From: Venturia oleaginea
Taxonomy: Eukaryota; Ascomycota; Dothideomycetes; Venturiales; Venturiaceae
DNA: 64,000 nt
Direction of reading: 5' to 3'
Assembly (NCBI GenBank): GCA_013176395.1
Contig: JABMLP010000025.1
Coordinates: forward strand, 558,001 to 622,000
Shown: positions 12,165 to 22,055 of the stretch, piece after piece
Position numbering within the stretch: the first letter of the stretch is position 1
How the letters are laid out: each line of letters opens with the position of its first letter
Translations under genes and position numbers: made by a program
The notes under the pieces: model-generated
Database searches by the model: none
What the model was told of the DNA's origin: nothing
What the model saw: the letters and a program-made list of their open reading frames with translations, nothing else

Positions 12165-12695
12165 TCAAACATCGACAATCTCAATCTCTGTAGGAACGTT
12201 TCCGTTTGTTGCTCTCGAGTAAGGACAAACCTCTTTCGCCTTCTCAACAACCTTCTCCACCTGATCCCGACTCAACCCCTTGACTTTCACCTTCATCGCA
12301 ACCCGAATACCCATGTCCAGAGCCTTCATATCACCAACCAAATGAACCGTGGTCTCAACGATGCTATCCTCCTTGTTCTTCGGCATCTGGATCTTCAGAC
12401 TCATCGCGGAGGCGTTCATCGCGGATTGGAAACAAGCACCATACCCGGCTGCGAATAGTTCTTCCGGGTTCGTTTTGCCAGCATCACCGGGGCCGCCGAG
12501 AGCTTTTGCCATGGTCAAGTCGATGTTCAGGTCGTCGCCTTCGATGTGGCCAGTTCGGGCGCCGACGACTTTTGCGTGGGCGGAGTAGAGGATTGGGGCT
12601 GTCTCTGTATTTAGGAAACGCCGGGTCGGAGCTCGTATTGCTGTGTTGCGTGATGCAGTGCGTAAAATAGGGGTAAAGGCTCTGGTGAACGACAT
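12165..12695 (-). CDS. Organic hydroperoxide resistance protein (Ohr/OsmC family)
   Basis: Thiol peroxidase that reduces organic and lipid hydroperoxides using two cysteines. It is a single exon of 176 residues. Both catalytic cysteines are present: Cys88 in AAGYGACFQSA and Cys157 in EVCPYSRATNGN. The body (YSAHAKVVGARTGHIEGDD, GGPGDAGKTNPEELFAAG) follows the Ohr pattern end to end. The first ~30 residues are rich in Arg, Thr and Ala with no acids (MSFTRAFTPILRTASRNTAI), suggesting a mitochondrial presequence as in many fungal Ohr proteins; this is inferred. No disruption seen. Confidence 0.93.
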   Translation of the reverse strand: MSFTRAFTPILRTASRNTAIRAPTRRFLNTETAPILYSAHAKVVGARTGHIEGDDLNIDLTMAKALGGPGDAGKTNPEELFAAGYGACFQSAMNASAMSLKIQMPKNKEDSIVETTVHLVGDMKALDMGIRVAMKVKVKGLSRDQVEKVVEKAKEVCPYSRATNGNVPTEIEIVDV

Positions 12696-13287
12696 GATGG
12701 CGGATTTGACTTGTCTAAGATGAGATTTTTGACTTTGTTTGAGAGTTTCTTTCAGATGGAATGTGTGTTTGACTTTTCAAATTCAATTCTTTAAAATGGA
12801 GATGCCTAGTGATGATGATGTATGATGATATCGACCCCAGGAGCTCTAGCGCTCAGGTACTAGTGGGAATCTCGAACATGGTCCTGTTCTAGGAACCTAC
12901 TGATGGTATAGCAATGATAGTACACCTAATGATGAGGGAATCCGCAATCCCTCCTCAACCGCAACGACTCATCACTATTGCTGCTGCTTGTTTATGGCAT
13001 TGATTGTAGCACTGACTATCGATGTTGCGATCATAAAGGAGACTCGATCTGTAAGTAACGTAGCTATCGGCTCCGCCAGTAAAACATAAAATGGGAACTT
13101 TCTGCGGAGTAAAGAACGAATTAGTGGGTGTTGTGGTTTCAGTTCATAGTTGAGGTGCAAAGTGAAGGCCAGCCGAATCGGTCTAGCGCGAGAATTAGCC
13201 GGCGCTTACGAATTTCCGCCCACACGATATTTTGCTCAGCGAAGAACTTTGATTTCGGCATCGCCAAACTCGACAACCACTGCCAAA
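12696..13287. other. Divergent promoter region of Ohr and eL13
   Basis: No gene seen. It contains a small GATGATGATGTATGATGAT run near 12808-12830. It must hold the promoters of both flanking genes, which point away from each other. Confidence 0.45.
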
Positions 13288-14102
13288 ATGACGCTCAAGC
13301 ACAACCAGCAGCTCAACAAGAACCGTGAGTGGGATTATCGATTGATTGAGGACATGTCTAACATTTCTCAGATTTCCGAAAGGATTGGCAACGCCGTGTG
13401 CGCGTTCACTTCAACCAGGTAATTCTATAAGTCTCTCATCTGAGAGCAGGCCACCTGAAGTAGGAAGTGTTAACGAAGTCAATTAGCCTGGTCGCAAGTC
13501 CGCCCGTCGTTCTGCCCGTGTCGAGAAGGCCGTCAAGGTCGCTCCTCGCCCAGTCGACAAGCTCAGACCCGTTGTCCGATGCCCAACCATAAAGTACAAC
13601 CGCCGTGTTCGCGCTGGACGTGGCTTCTCTCTCGCTGAGTTGAAGGTAGGCACAATAAATCCTGAAGGCGATCGAGCTGGCATTAATACGACTCTTCTAG
13701 GCTGCCGGTATCCCAAAGAAGTACGCACCAACCATCGGTATCTCCGTCGACCCCCGCCGCCAGAATCTCTCCGAGGAGGGCCTTAAGGTCAACGTGGAGC
13801 GTCTCCAGGAATACATGAAGCGCGTCATTGTCTTCCCTCGCAAGGGAAAGACCGTCAACGGCGACGCATCCAAGGAGGAGGTCGAGGCCGCCCGCACTGG
13901 CGAGAACACCATCAAGCAAAACCGTGTCGCACTCGCCATTAAGAACGTCGCCGAGGTCCCAGAGGTCAAGATCGCCGACGAGCAGAGCGAAGAGGGCGCA
14001 TACAAGAAGCTCCGTGCCGTCCGTTCGGAAGCCAGACTTGTTGGTGTTCGGGAGAAGCGCGCCAAGGCAAAGGCCGAGGAGGCTGCCGACAAGAAGAAGT
14101 AG
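13288..14102 (+). CDS. 60S ribosomal protein eL13
   Basis: Component of the large ribosomal subunit. Four exons (13288-13324, 13372-13418, 13487-13645, 13701-14102) with introns of 47, 68 and 55 nt join in phase to 214 residues, the normal eL13 size. The spliced N-terminus reads [18 protein letters not shown] and continues with the family motif [26 protein letters not shown], then [16 protein letters not shown] and [14 protein letters not shown]. The C-terminus is Lys/Ala-rich. A very short first exon and introns crowded at the 5' end are typical of fungal ribosomal protein genes. Codon use is C-ending and strongly biased, as expected for high expression. Confidence 0.97.
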
Positions 14103-14527
14103 ATGTGTGGTGTTATATCATGAGGCATTCAAAAATCGTGCCTGGGTTTCGGCGTTTGTGGGCCCTGGTGCGCCTACGTGGTGCTCAAATCTTGGACTGA
14201 GTAGATGCACGAACAAGATACACCAATACAAGTTAGTTCCGCTTGGTTTACGATTATGAGTGGGACGAAAATCATTGTGAAATTTTATTCTCTTGGACCT
14301 ACATTTCGCAAAACTAATGTCGACTGCCACAACTTCCTGGCGATTTCAAGTACGACAGATTCTACAACTTGTTAATCTCTGCGTCAACAAGTTCAGTTTA
14401 AAACTGAGGCCCCAAAAACATCGTCTCTCTGTTGTTTCTTGCACCACACTTTTATTGTGGCTGAACGCTGAGGACCACTCTAATGCCTCAACTAAGTGCT
14501 TATCAATTTATTTCCAATCAGCCTCAG
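14103..14527. other. Intergenic region
   Basis: 3' flank of eL13. Open frames on the plus strand (for example 14293-14682) have no domain pattern and overlap the relic on the other strand. Confidence 0.4.
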
Positions 14528-15424
14528 CTAGCCATTCTTTTCAATGTCAAACTGAGCCAGACTTCTTAAACGACCACGTGGTCTGCTTGAAGACTGGCCA
14601 TGATTTGGTCCATCATGTCTGTCTTCGAAATCAAGCTCCCGTATGGATAACCTCTTCGTTACAGCCACCCAGTCAAAGTTGAGCGACACAAGACAATTGT
14701 TGTCAAGGGCTTTAACGACTCTCCAACGATATAAGTCACTTTTGCCATCTTCACTAGGTTTGAATGGCGTCGATTCGAATTCAATATTGAAATCCAAGCC
14801 ATGCTGTGTAAAAGAGGGCCTCTGAATCTTCAATTGAGACATTCCAACGACGATATCAACCGCGTCGCCTCGAAACTGAGTTTTGGGGATACTTAGATAC
14901 TATCACTCGCGGTTCATGGAAGGGTCCCATTGTTCACTTCCGCCGAAGATATTGATGGCATTTTTGGAGAAAATCATGTAGCTGAAGGTTGCTTCAGCGA
15001 TGCAACCCTCGACCGTGGCAGAAGAGTAAAACCTCCGTTTGAAGCGAATGAAATTTTTGGCGACGGAGATACTTCCGGTTGTCTGTGACTTGTCGCGTTG
15101 GGGAACGTCGAGCTTGATGCCGTTGATCTATACGATGACAGTGCAGTCTGATGAGGAAGTTGGTTCGTCAGCAAGAAGTTGGGTCAGTTTAACGGGGTTG
15201 ATATTCGCTCCTGGATCGTTTGCGTCATCGAACGGAGACAGGTGGTGTTGCAATATGGTGGTAACACGAACGGTTTCAAAGTCGTTTCAAAACCTGTTTG
15301 TTCTCACTCTTATTTGCTCGGTATCTCTGCGGTGTCAGAACCTACGTCAGAACACTCTCTTTGTATAGATAGCCCTCATTTTCCACTCAGTTCGAGGGTT
15401 ATGCAGTCACTCATTGAATTCATA
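14528..15424 (-). pseudogene. Relic of unknown protein, distal part, seven nonsense codons
   Basis: One minus-strand frame gives a continuous protein-like sequence from 15424 to 14528. Landmarks are LSPFDDANDPGANINPVKL, INGIKLDVPQRDKSQTTGS, KNAINIFGGSEQWDPSMN, FRGDAVDIVVGMSQLKIQR and LYRWRVVKALDNNCLVSLNFDW. The frame is cut by TGA at 15407-15409, 15347-15349, 15335-15337, 15287-15289 and 14903-14905, and by TAG at 15128-15130 and 14900-14902. Every stop is a TGA or TAG that one C-to-T change would make from CGA or CAG. The frame continues on the far side of the copia insertion (17488-17884). The many beta-like and aromatic segments suggest a folded extracellular or sugar-binding domain, but I do not recognise the family. 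Confidence 0.6.
15401..15424. repeat. 24-bp direct repeat flanking the copia fragment, left copy
   Basis: ATGCAGTCACTC..TTCATA, identical to 17488-17511. It reads as a target-site duplication, since the minus-strand relic frame continues through either copy. At 24 bp it is far longer than the 4-6 bp made by LTR-element integrases. Confidence 0.8.
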
Positions 15425-17487
15425 GATAGTTGTGAGCCCGGCTATCGCCTAAGGGTCTCCATCAGAATACGCTAAACTGTTTCAAGCTCACCGATCTCGT
15501 TTAATACTCCTCTCCAGGACTAGCGCTGCTGATTCACGCACAATCCACGCGTAATCTTCGTGTTTTACAGCTATTCTGCCCCGACCCCGACGTCTCCTCC
15601 AAGGTAAGTTCCAACAACATATTATCAACTTTTCAACCTCCATCGCTGCATAACGCTTTGCACGATGCCTGCACAATCTACAAGAACCCTCAAGGCCTCA
15701 GAAGTCATTCTGGTATCTCCAAAAGACTAGGATGACTGGTTTGCACGCCATAAGGCCAACCTCATTCGTGCTGGAATCTGGAAATACGGCAATCCAGATC
15801 TGGCCACAGAGCCAACATTACCTACTGAACCCGAGCCTCCCACTCCATATCAAGCCACCAGCAACGCGGCAGACATTCCAGCCGACATTACAGTCAATAA
15901 TCTCTCTACAGAAGGCAGGACTCTGTACAGAATCTTACAAGATGACTATAAAGAGAGGTGGAAGTTATGGGCAAGAATTGATAGCAAACTTGATGCTTCA
16001 ATGACTTCAATTGAGGAATCCATCTCCGCAGAATATGCCAGTTTGTTAACTGATTCCACTACAGTTTGGCAGATGTTAACAAACCTCAAGAAGATGATTG
16101 CACCAACCGCAAGAGCTAGGGAATTTGAGGTTTTGAGAAACTATCAAGCTGTTTGCAAGGGCCCCAAAGGAAGTTCAATTGAAGCTTGGTTGATGAAATG
16201 GGACAAGGCATACAGAGATGCAGTAAGAGTTGGATTGCCTGAGGTCAGTGGAGAGACCTTTGTATGCGTTCCTTGAAGCTGTACATTCTTATGATAGCTT
16301 TTGGGCTTCATCACAACGGCTTTCTATCACCAGATCTGTGGTTAGGGGAGAGACATCAGTCTCAATCACTCCGCTTATCGAAGATTCAATGCTGAGAGGT
16401 CCATCAACTCCTATCGCAAAGGTTCATCACGCACATCATTTCAAACAGCAACACTCAATGGCCATCAACCATCATTACCTGGAGGGTCCAAGCCCTCTAA
16501 GTCACCTCGGGACTGTGTCTGTGGTGCCAAAGAATGGTTCAGCCAATGCCGTTACCTTCATCCTGAATTGAGGACACCTGAATGGAGGTCTGATGTCTCT
16601 GCTGCCACCAAAGTTGCTACTGCATTGAAGACACCATCAGATGCTCTTAAGAACCACATGGATCGATGGGTTACTCGTCAAAACTCTACCACCACGGCCT
16701 CAACCCAGGATTCTATCAAGTCATCCGGGAAGCCTAACTTTGCACTTGCCACTCGAGTGACATCAACTCCAATGGCAGTCTCATTCATCACTGAATCCAC
16801 TTCAAGTTACCGCCACTTATGGTTCCTTAACAGTGGTTCATCAGATCATATTACCAACAATCCATCTATCTTATCGGCGACCTCAGATGGCTCTCCAGGA
16901 GAGTCAGTTGTTTCAGGCACTAGATCTACTGAAATCTTTGCCCGGGGCAAGGTTTCATTTACTGTACAAACTCCATTTGGTGAGGGCAACGCTCATCTGG
17001 AAGGAATACTTTTTTGCCCTGGCTATGCTACCAATGTATTGAGCCTGGCAAAGCTCCTTGATAAGGTTTTTTTGGTGGATTTCAACGCTGAAACCATCGC
17101 CACTGCTCAAGGAGAAGTTATTATCCTTTTCAAGAGAGAAGGTTCTATGTTTGTAGTGTCACAAAACCCGGAGTCACTTCCTCAAAGGGTGATTCCATCT
17201 ACCTCATTCGCCACCGTTCGAAAGTCAGCTCGTCAAAAGCCTCCATTATCAGTTGATGGCAAGGCCATTCACGAGATCTATGGCCATATTTCGAAGGTAA
17301 CTATGTCCCACCTTGAGGACAATGTCAATGGTGATGATACCATTGACATTGATACCATTGACATTGTCCTCAAGGTGGGACATAGTTACCTTCGAAATAT
17401 GGCCATAGATCTCGTGAATGGCCTTGCCATCAACTGATAATGGAGGCTTTTGACGAGCTGACTTTCGAACGTTGGCGAATGAGGTAG
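15425..17487 (+). mobile_element. Truncated Ty1/copia retrotransposon (Gag, protease, pre-integrase)
   Basis: A Gag frame starts at ATG 15665 and has a TAG at 15728-15730, just before DDWFARHKANLIRAG. It continues as copia Gag (UBN2-like LYRILQDDYKERWKLW.., EFEVLRNYQAVCKGPKGSS) to 16276. A second frame, 16568-17437, holds the protease motif WFLNSGSSDHIT, where the catalytic Asp of the usual DSGAS is Asn, followed by a GAG-pre-integrase-like stretch (HEIYGHISKVTMSHLE). Integrase core, reverse transcriptase and RNase H are absent. The 3' end is a 136-nt fold-back of its own sequence. No paired LTRs seen. Defective copy. Confidence 0.8.
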
Positions 17488-17490
17488 ATG
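17196..17490. repeat. 136-nt inverted repeat ending the copia fragment
   Basis: Left arm 17196-17331 and right arm 17355-17490 are reverse complements with one mismatch seen (CGGTGGCG against CGTTGGCG in the right-arm sense). The 23-nt loop holds a short tandem of ATTGACATTGATACC. Both strands therefore encode nearly the same peptide. The right arm overlaps the first three bases of the right direct repeat, a microhomology join. Confidence 0.88.
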
Positions 17491-17511
17491 CAGTCACTCA
17501 TTGAATTCATA
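17488..17511. repeat. 24-bp direct repeat, right copy
   Basis: Identical to 15401-15424; marks the right end of the copia insertion. Confidence 0.8.
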
Positions 17512-17884
17512 CTTTGTGTTGTTCCACTTCAGATAGGTGGTGTATACGAATATATTGTTTGCCGTCGGTGATTCCAGCTGTGTCACGAAGTTCTTTGACT
17601 TGAATGGGCGTTGTTTCTGATAGCTTCGAACCTACAAGTATCCAGGGACCAACTCCACCATTCATTCCACCGGCGGTGCTCCGTTGAGGTAGATACTCGA
17701 CTCTTCCAACAAATGATACAGGTCGCCACTCAAATTGTTTGGCAGGAGATGTTTCATGATCCAGCGTGACGTCCTGAAGGAGAGCGAACATTGACAAAGT
17801 TATACGGAAGGAATTCTTAAAAAATGGTAATAATGAGTATCGCTGCTCATACGACAGATCAGAAATTGACGCACAAGATTGCAC
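17488..17884 (-). pseudogene. Relic of unknown protein, proximal part
   Basis: Open on the minus strand from 17884 (QSCASISDLSYEQRYSLLPF .. EYLPQRSTAGGMNGGVGPWI .. ELRDTAGITDGKQYI). Near 17545 the best reading shifts frame to VYTTYLKWNNTKYEFNE, which runs into the direct repeat and continues at 15424. Between 17884 and 18284 only scattered open pieces remain. It may be the C-terminal part of the metallopeptidase gene just upstream on the same strand, which I cannot prove. Confidence 0.5.
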
Positions 17885-18283
17885 CCGCTCAGGTGCCGGA
17901 ATGACAATCCTGACAATCCTATTAAACTATCCTTTCTTGCCAATAGTGTAGTTCTGCTTAGAAAGGTGCCGTTGTGGTATAAGTACTTCGCAGGTCGAAG
18001 AAGAAGGGGATCTTAAGCCACCCGTGCCTAGATAATACTCTAATCGATTGGTGACCTCCCCATCTTACAACTGAAATCGGGTTGACCTTAAGCTTCCTCC
18101 CTTGGGGTCGTTATGGCTGAATTTCTGGCGATTTCCCAATAAGAAGACGCTAGATATTTAGGAATCTCGATATTGGGTTGATGGACCCTTTCCAAAGGTG
18201 TGGCTTCGACTTTTGGGCAGCGAGAAAGCGGCATGAAAAAACGATCCCTCAATGGCTCGCACGAATGCGCTGCTTCGAGTCAT

Positions 18284-19244
18284 TTACCATCGCAAACATG
18301 TAAGACCGATCACGACCCTCGGAGGACAAAACTGAGGTGCAGGATATTCACATTGTGAACGATACCAGCAGCTCTCTCCGTTCAGATCCCCCAGTGTTTC
18401 ACCATCAACGTTGTGATGTACATACGCACCTATTGGCTGAGGATATGCGTATGTGATGATGTTCTTGTCTTTGGTTGACAGATTTTCAGGCCCGTCAACA
18501 TCGTGATGTAAAGCGAGTGTGCCATTTTTGGGGATCATGTACTTGGCAATAAAAGGGTACATCATGATCGAAGCCATTTCAAAGGGGAACCTATTGATCC
18601 GACTGGTGGGCTTCCTAGCGATTGATTGAGGGTAAATGCTTTCTTTGCTGGAATATTTCCAGAGGTTGTATGTTACTTCCGGAATATAATCATGTGGAGA
18701 TTCCGACTGCTGGTGCTCATGTTCGAATCCAAGGGCATGCCCGAGTTCTAGTTTTTTTTGTCAGCATATTGACCGTGACTTGGAAAGGGGTCGGATATTA
18801 TTTCCATCCGGAAATCCTTACCGTGCAGCACCAGTGGGGGCCTACAGTCTGTCGCAAGTGTCATCGAAGGTTTGTTCATATACAACCGGCTATTTGTTCC
18901 GACAAATGAATTCGAGCCTTAGCCATGGATCGCAATCCGAATATCGGCGGTTGAAGATGGTCAGTTGAATTTTTGAATTTGATATTGGCGCACCGCTGCC
19001 AATCATGAATGTAGTTCGATTTTATCCGATCGCGAGCTTCGCGGCGATATTTGGTGGACATGTTCGTGAAGGCGACCCCTGAAACGGAGCCATTCCTCCA
19101 ATATTTTTCGTTCCGCAGGATGACCCGATAGCCTTGCTCTTCCGCCGTCAAGAAGGTCTCATCGATGGGCATGATGTATTTTGAATCGACCCGCTTTCCG
19201 GGCTTGGAACTTCTGGCCTCTTGCTGTGAGTTCATGGAAGCCAT
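18284..19244 (-). pseudogene. Astacin-like/metzincin zinc metallopeptidase, broken
   Basis: From ATG 19244 the protein reads YIMPIDETFLTAEEQGYR, KYWRNGSVSGVAF and YIHDWQRCANIKFK, as in fungal M12A-type peptidases. A frameshift near 18970 is needed to reach DIRIAIHG, a TAA at 18919-18921 (from CAA by one C-to-T) interrupts, then GSNSFVGTNSRLYMNKPSMTL follows. A 74-nt intron (18748-18821) joins LVLHE to LGHALGFEHEHQQSESP, restoring the zinc site HExxHxxGxxH. The Met-turn region follows as FEMASIMMYPF, then LSTKDKNIITYAYP. The active site is intact but the frame is broken at least twice. No signal peptide is visible at this start. Confidence 0.7.
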
Positions 19245-20290
19245 GATGCAGGGACGGAGGATTATGAGATGCCGATTTCGAAGCCTTGGTTAGTCGTCGT
19301 TCTGATTTGAGACTCGTCTGGGAACACTCTAGAGGGGGCCAAGTGAATTCATTTTGTATGAAAATAAACCCTCGCAAGAAAGAGTCTCGGGGTGTGTGTT
19401 GTGAACTAGAACACGACATAGACAAAGCAGATGAGACGAGAGTGCCGACACTATCAAAAACCAACCGCGCTTTGGTGAGTTAATATCGATCAACCATTGT
19501 TCCACACCGTGCAAAAAGGGCGACAGAGTAAGCGGGGCTCGCTATTCATGTCCCTCCGTCAACTGTTCATCATCTTCAATTCAGGATCCGATACTGTTCC
19601 GATGAAAGCGTCAAACTAAATCGCCAGAAATATTGCGATCTCGATCTCAACTTGAGCCGTACCTATGAGTATGAAATAGCCGGATCATTTGATTCTTATC
19701 TCCATCGCAGGCACTGGACGCATAACAGCATGAACTACATGTGACTTTTATCTCCCATTACCTCGAAGGAATTTCCCGAAACCCTGGACTGAAGACAGGC
19801 ACGGCGACGATGATGGAAAGGCTATTTCCGTAGAGTGAAAATATATATCGATCACCGTACTATGCTCATGAGGTAGGAAGGTGTGTATGACGATGATAAC
19901 GATGCCGTCGATGATGATGTTGTTGCTAAGTTGAAAACTTAATCGAAACTCCGAAATCCTAGACGGTACATGTGATACAAATTATAGGTTATCTACTTGC
20001 TAACGTTGTAAAACTCTTCTTTTTTAATTAGATATCTAGAGTCTCTACCTCCTTAAACAATGAATTTTATTTTATATGAAAAAAATATTGAAAAATAGGA
20101 GATCCAAGATACTTCGATTTCTAGACCTTGTAATTAGCGTAAGCCATCGGGTCTTCGACTCTTATTAACGAGTTTTATATTAGTGGAAGAAACAAGCGGC
20201 AAAAAACGTCCCTCTCTTTTTATAACTCGAACCTCTAACTCTACCACCAACGTATAAATAATTCTAAAACTTCCCGAGCATAAAGAAAAG
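19245..20290. other. Intergenic region with AT-rich block
   Basis: No gene recognised. From about 19920 the sequence turns strongly AT-rich (runs such as TTTTATTTTATATGAAAAAAATATTG near 20056-20081), unlike the flanking genes. This is consistent with an old, mutated repeat. Confidence 0.45.
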
Positions 20291-20563
20291 TGTCACGGCT
20301 AGTAGTAACTAATGAAAGGCGTGAGCAGCAGTCAGGTATGGACTAAATGTGATAGCGAACTACAGGTAGCTATGTAAATGGGGGCTGGGGCAAGGCCTAC
20401 TTATAGGTCTTGCTGTGGCCCGTGTACTGTGGCGCCTTGTTAGGTGCTTGGACACTGTGGTTGTTCCAGTAGCCTAGCAAGCCGTCACATGGCTCGTGTA
20501 CTGTGGCGCCTTGTTAGGTGCTTGAATACTGTGCTTGTTCCAGTAGCCTAGCAAGCCGTCACA
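20291..20563. mobile_element. Solo LTR with 5-bp target duplication
   Basis: A 273-bp element begins TGTCACGGC and ends GCCGTCACA, short imperfect inverted ends of the TG..CA type. The same five bases, AAAAG, flank it at 20286-20290 and 20564-20568. No internal coding region is present, so it is a solo LTR left by recombination. Strand unknown. Confidence 0.8.
20417..20563. repeat. 74-bp tandem duplication inside the LTR
   Basis: Unit 1 is 20417-20490, unit 2 is 20491-20563. Both start GGC(C/T)CGTGTACTGTGGCGCC and end AAGCCGTCACA, with three differences seen (C/T, GG/GA in CTTGGACACTG/CTTGAATACTG, G/C). Confidence 0.85.
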
Positions 20564-20866
20564 AAAAGAGGTCTCTCTATCTTACTTTCCTTTTTTTAGA
20601 ATTATTATTCATCGTTGTAAGAGAATCAGGAGATACCAAATTCCGCGGACGTTTTCGGTCGCTTATTTCTCCTCCTGATAACTCGGTATAACCCACGGAC
20701 TAGTTGCTCGGGAAGTACGTCTTTGTACTATAGATCGGATTCCGTAGAGACCGCGCTGGAAAACGACCCAAGGGATATTCGGAAGTCTTGATTATGTTGG
20801 TGTAATTGTGCATATGTGACTGCAAGGAATTTCGATGTAAGTAAGTAGAACCAGCAATTAATTAGA

Positions 20867-21331
20867 CTATAAATATCTATTTTCACAAGGAAAGGCCCAA
20901 CGTTTACCGGAGGAGTTGAGTGAGTAGAAGGATATTTTCCATTTTTGAATATCAACGTTTTTTGTTTTTTTTGAGACGATCTTCACTTCACTGATGGCAT
21001 CAATGAAAGTACCGTAGATTCCGTGCAAATCCAGACCACCATCTTTGCTTAGATTCTGCTGCCCACACGTTGTTCGGTACCTGCTACCTTTCACACAATC
21101 GTTAGTTATTCCCCGCAATCTTGCACATAGGGGCTTGCAACATACCAGATCCTACTGGCAGCATTCCTCATTGAGTTTCCCTGGGGCCTTGTTCCCGGTC
21201 TTGGAACAACGCTGAGGCGCCAAACAGCCTGACAAACAAGCTCGACGGTCGGGATAACAGGTCCTCGCAACGGAGGATGAAATAAGAAGGGTGCTTAGAG
21301 CAAGAACGATGGTTTTGGTGTTGAAGAGCAT
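20867..21331 (-). CDS. Small secreted cysteine-rich protein, possible effector
   Basis: Exon 1 (21331-21156) encodes a clear signal peptide (MLFNTKTIVLALSTLLISSS, then VA) followed by a Cys-dense core: TCYPDRRACLSGC, LAPQRC, NEECC. A 75-nt intron (21155-21081, GTAGG..GCAG) joins in phase to QYRTTCGQQNLSKDGGLDLHGIYG. The frame then runs to a stop at 20867, giving 129 residues with eight cysteines. Residues after SEVKIV are Lys/Ser-rich and less convincing, so the true 3' end may differ. Size, signal peptide and cysteine spacing fit a small secreted protein; the function is unknown. Confidence 0.5.
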
Positions 21332-22055
21332 CGTCGGTTATGTTGGTAAGGTGACCACGAAGGATGGTTGTATTTGTAAGGGTAGAATGCTGGAATAGAA
21401 AGCAATTGATGTGCAGTGGATGCAGTCTCCTCCTCGAGAGGAAACAGCTCTTTATAGCTGTACAGCATCCGGGAGGTAGCGGAGTAGTATTGACCAAATG
21501 TTTTTTCGACTCAATGTTATGATATCACGTGGGACGACAGGGTTTTCTGGCCAATGACGGTGACGAAGGAAATGCATCATACTTGTATAGGCAAGATCTG
21601 CAACTGCCAAGTTCCGATGCTCAATCGAATAAAAAGAGTATCACGGTACCAAGAAGTGCGGGCATGCTCAAATGACATGTTTAATATGGTAGCTTTGAAA
21701 TCCGCCTTAAAATCCACGTAGTAGTAGCTTTAAAGTCCGTCAATGCCGGATCGGACGGGATAAATACGAGCCTTGTACAAATATTGTTGAAGTGCTAATC
21801 TCTGCAGGTGTACAATTTTGCACAGAATTTTGGGTAGTGCGAGCCGCGAATTCGATAGTACAAGTATTGAAGCAAAATGGTTCTTCAATTTGACTGATCC
21901 GAACATAGATTCAAATCTCGGGAGGCGATGGGTCCCAATGCAATGCAGTCTGCCAATTCTGGGGACAAAACCGGAGAACAAGGCCAATGTCCCAAGGCCT
22001 TTCCAACATCGTCGTCCCCCGCTCTTTTGGCTCAAGACCATTCGAAACATATTAA
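21332..22055. other. Intergenic region
   Basis: Nothing recognised. Open frames in this stretch have no domain or splice support. It holds the upstream region of the small secreted protein gene and the 3' flank of the P450. Confidence 0.4.

Noticed and set aside
17249..17497. Minus-strand frame resembling copia pre-integrase
   Set aside because: It is the mirror of the plus-strand frame, created by the inverted repeat.
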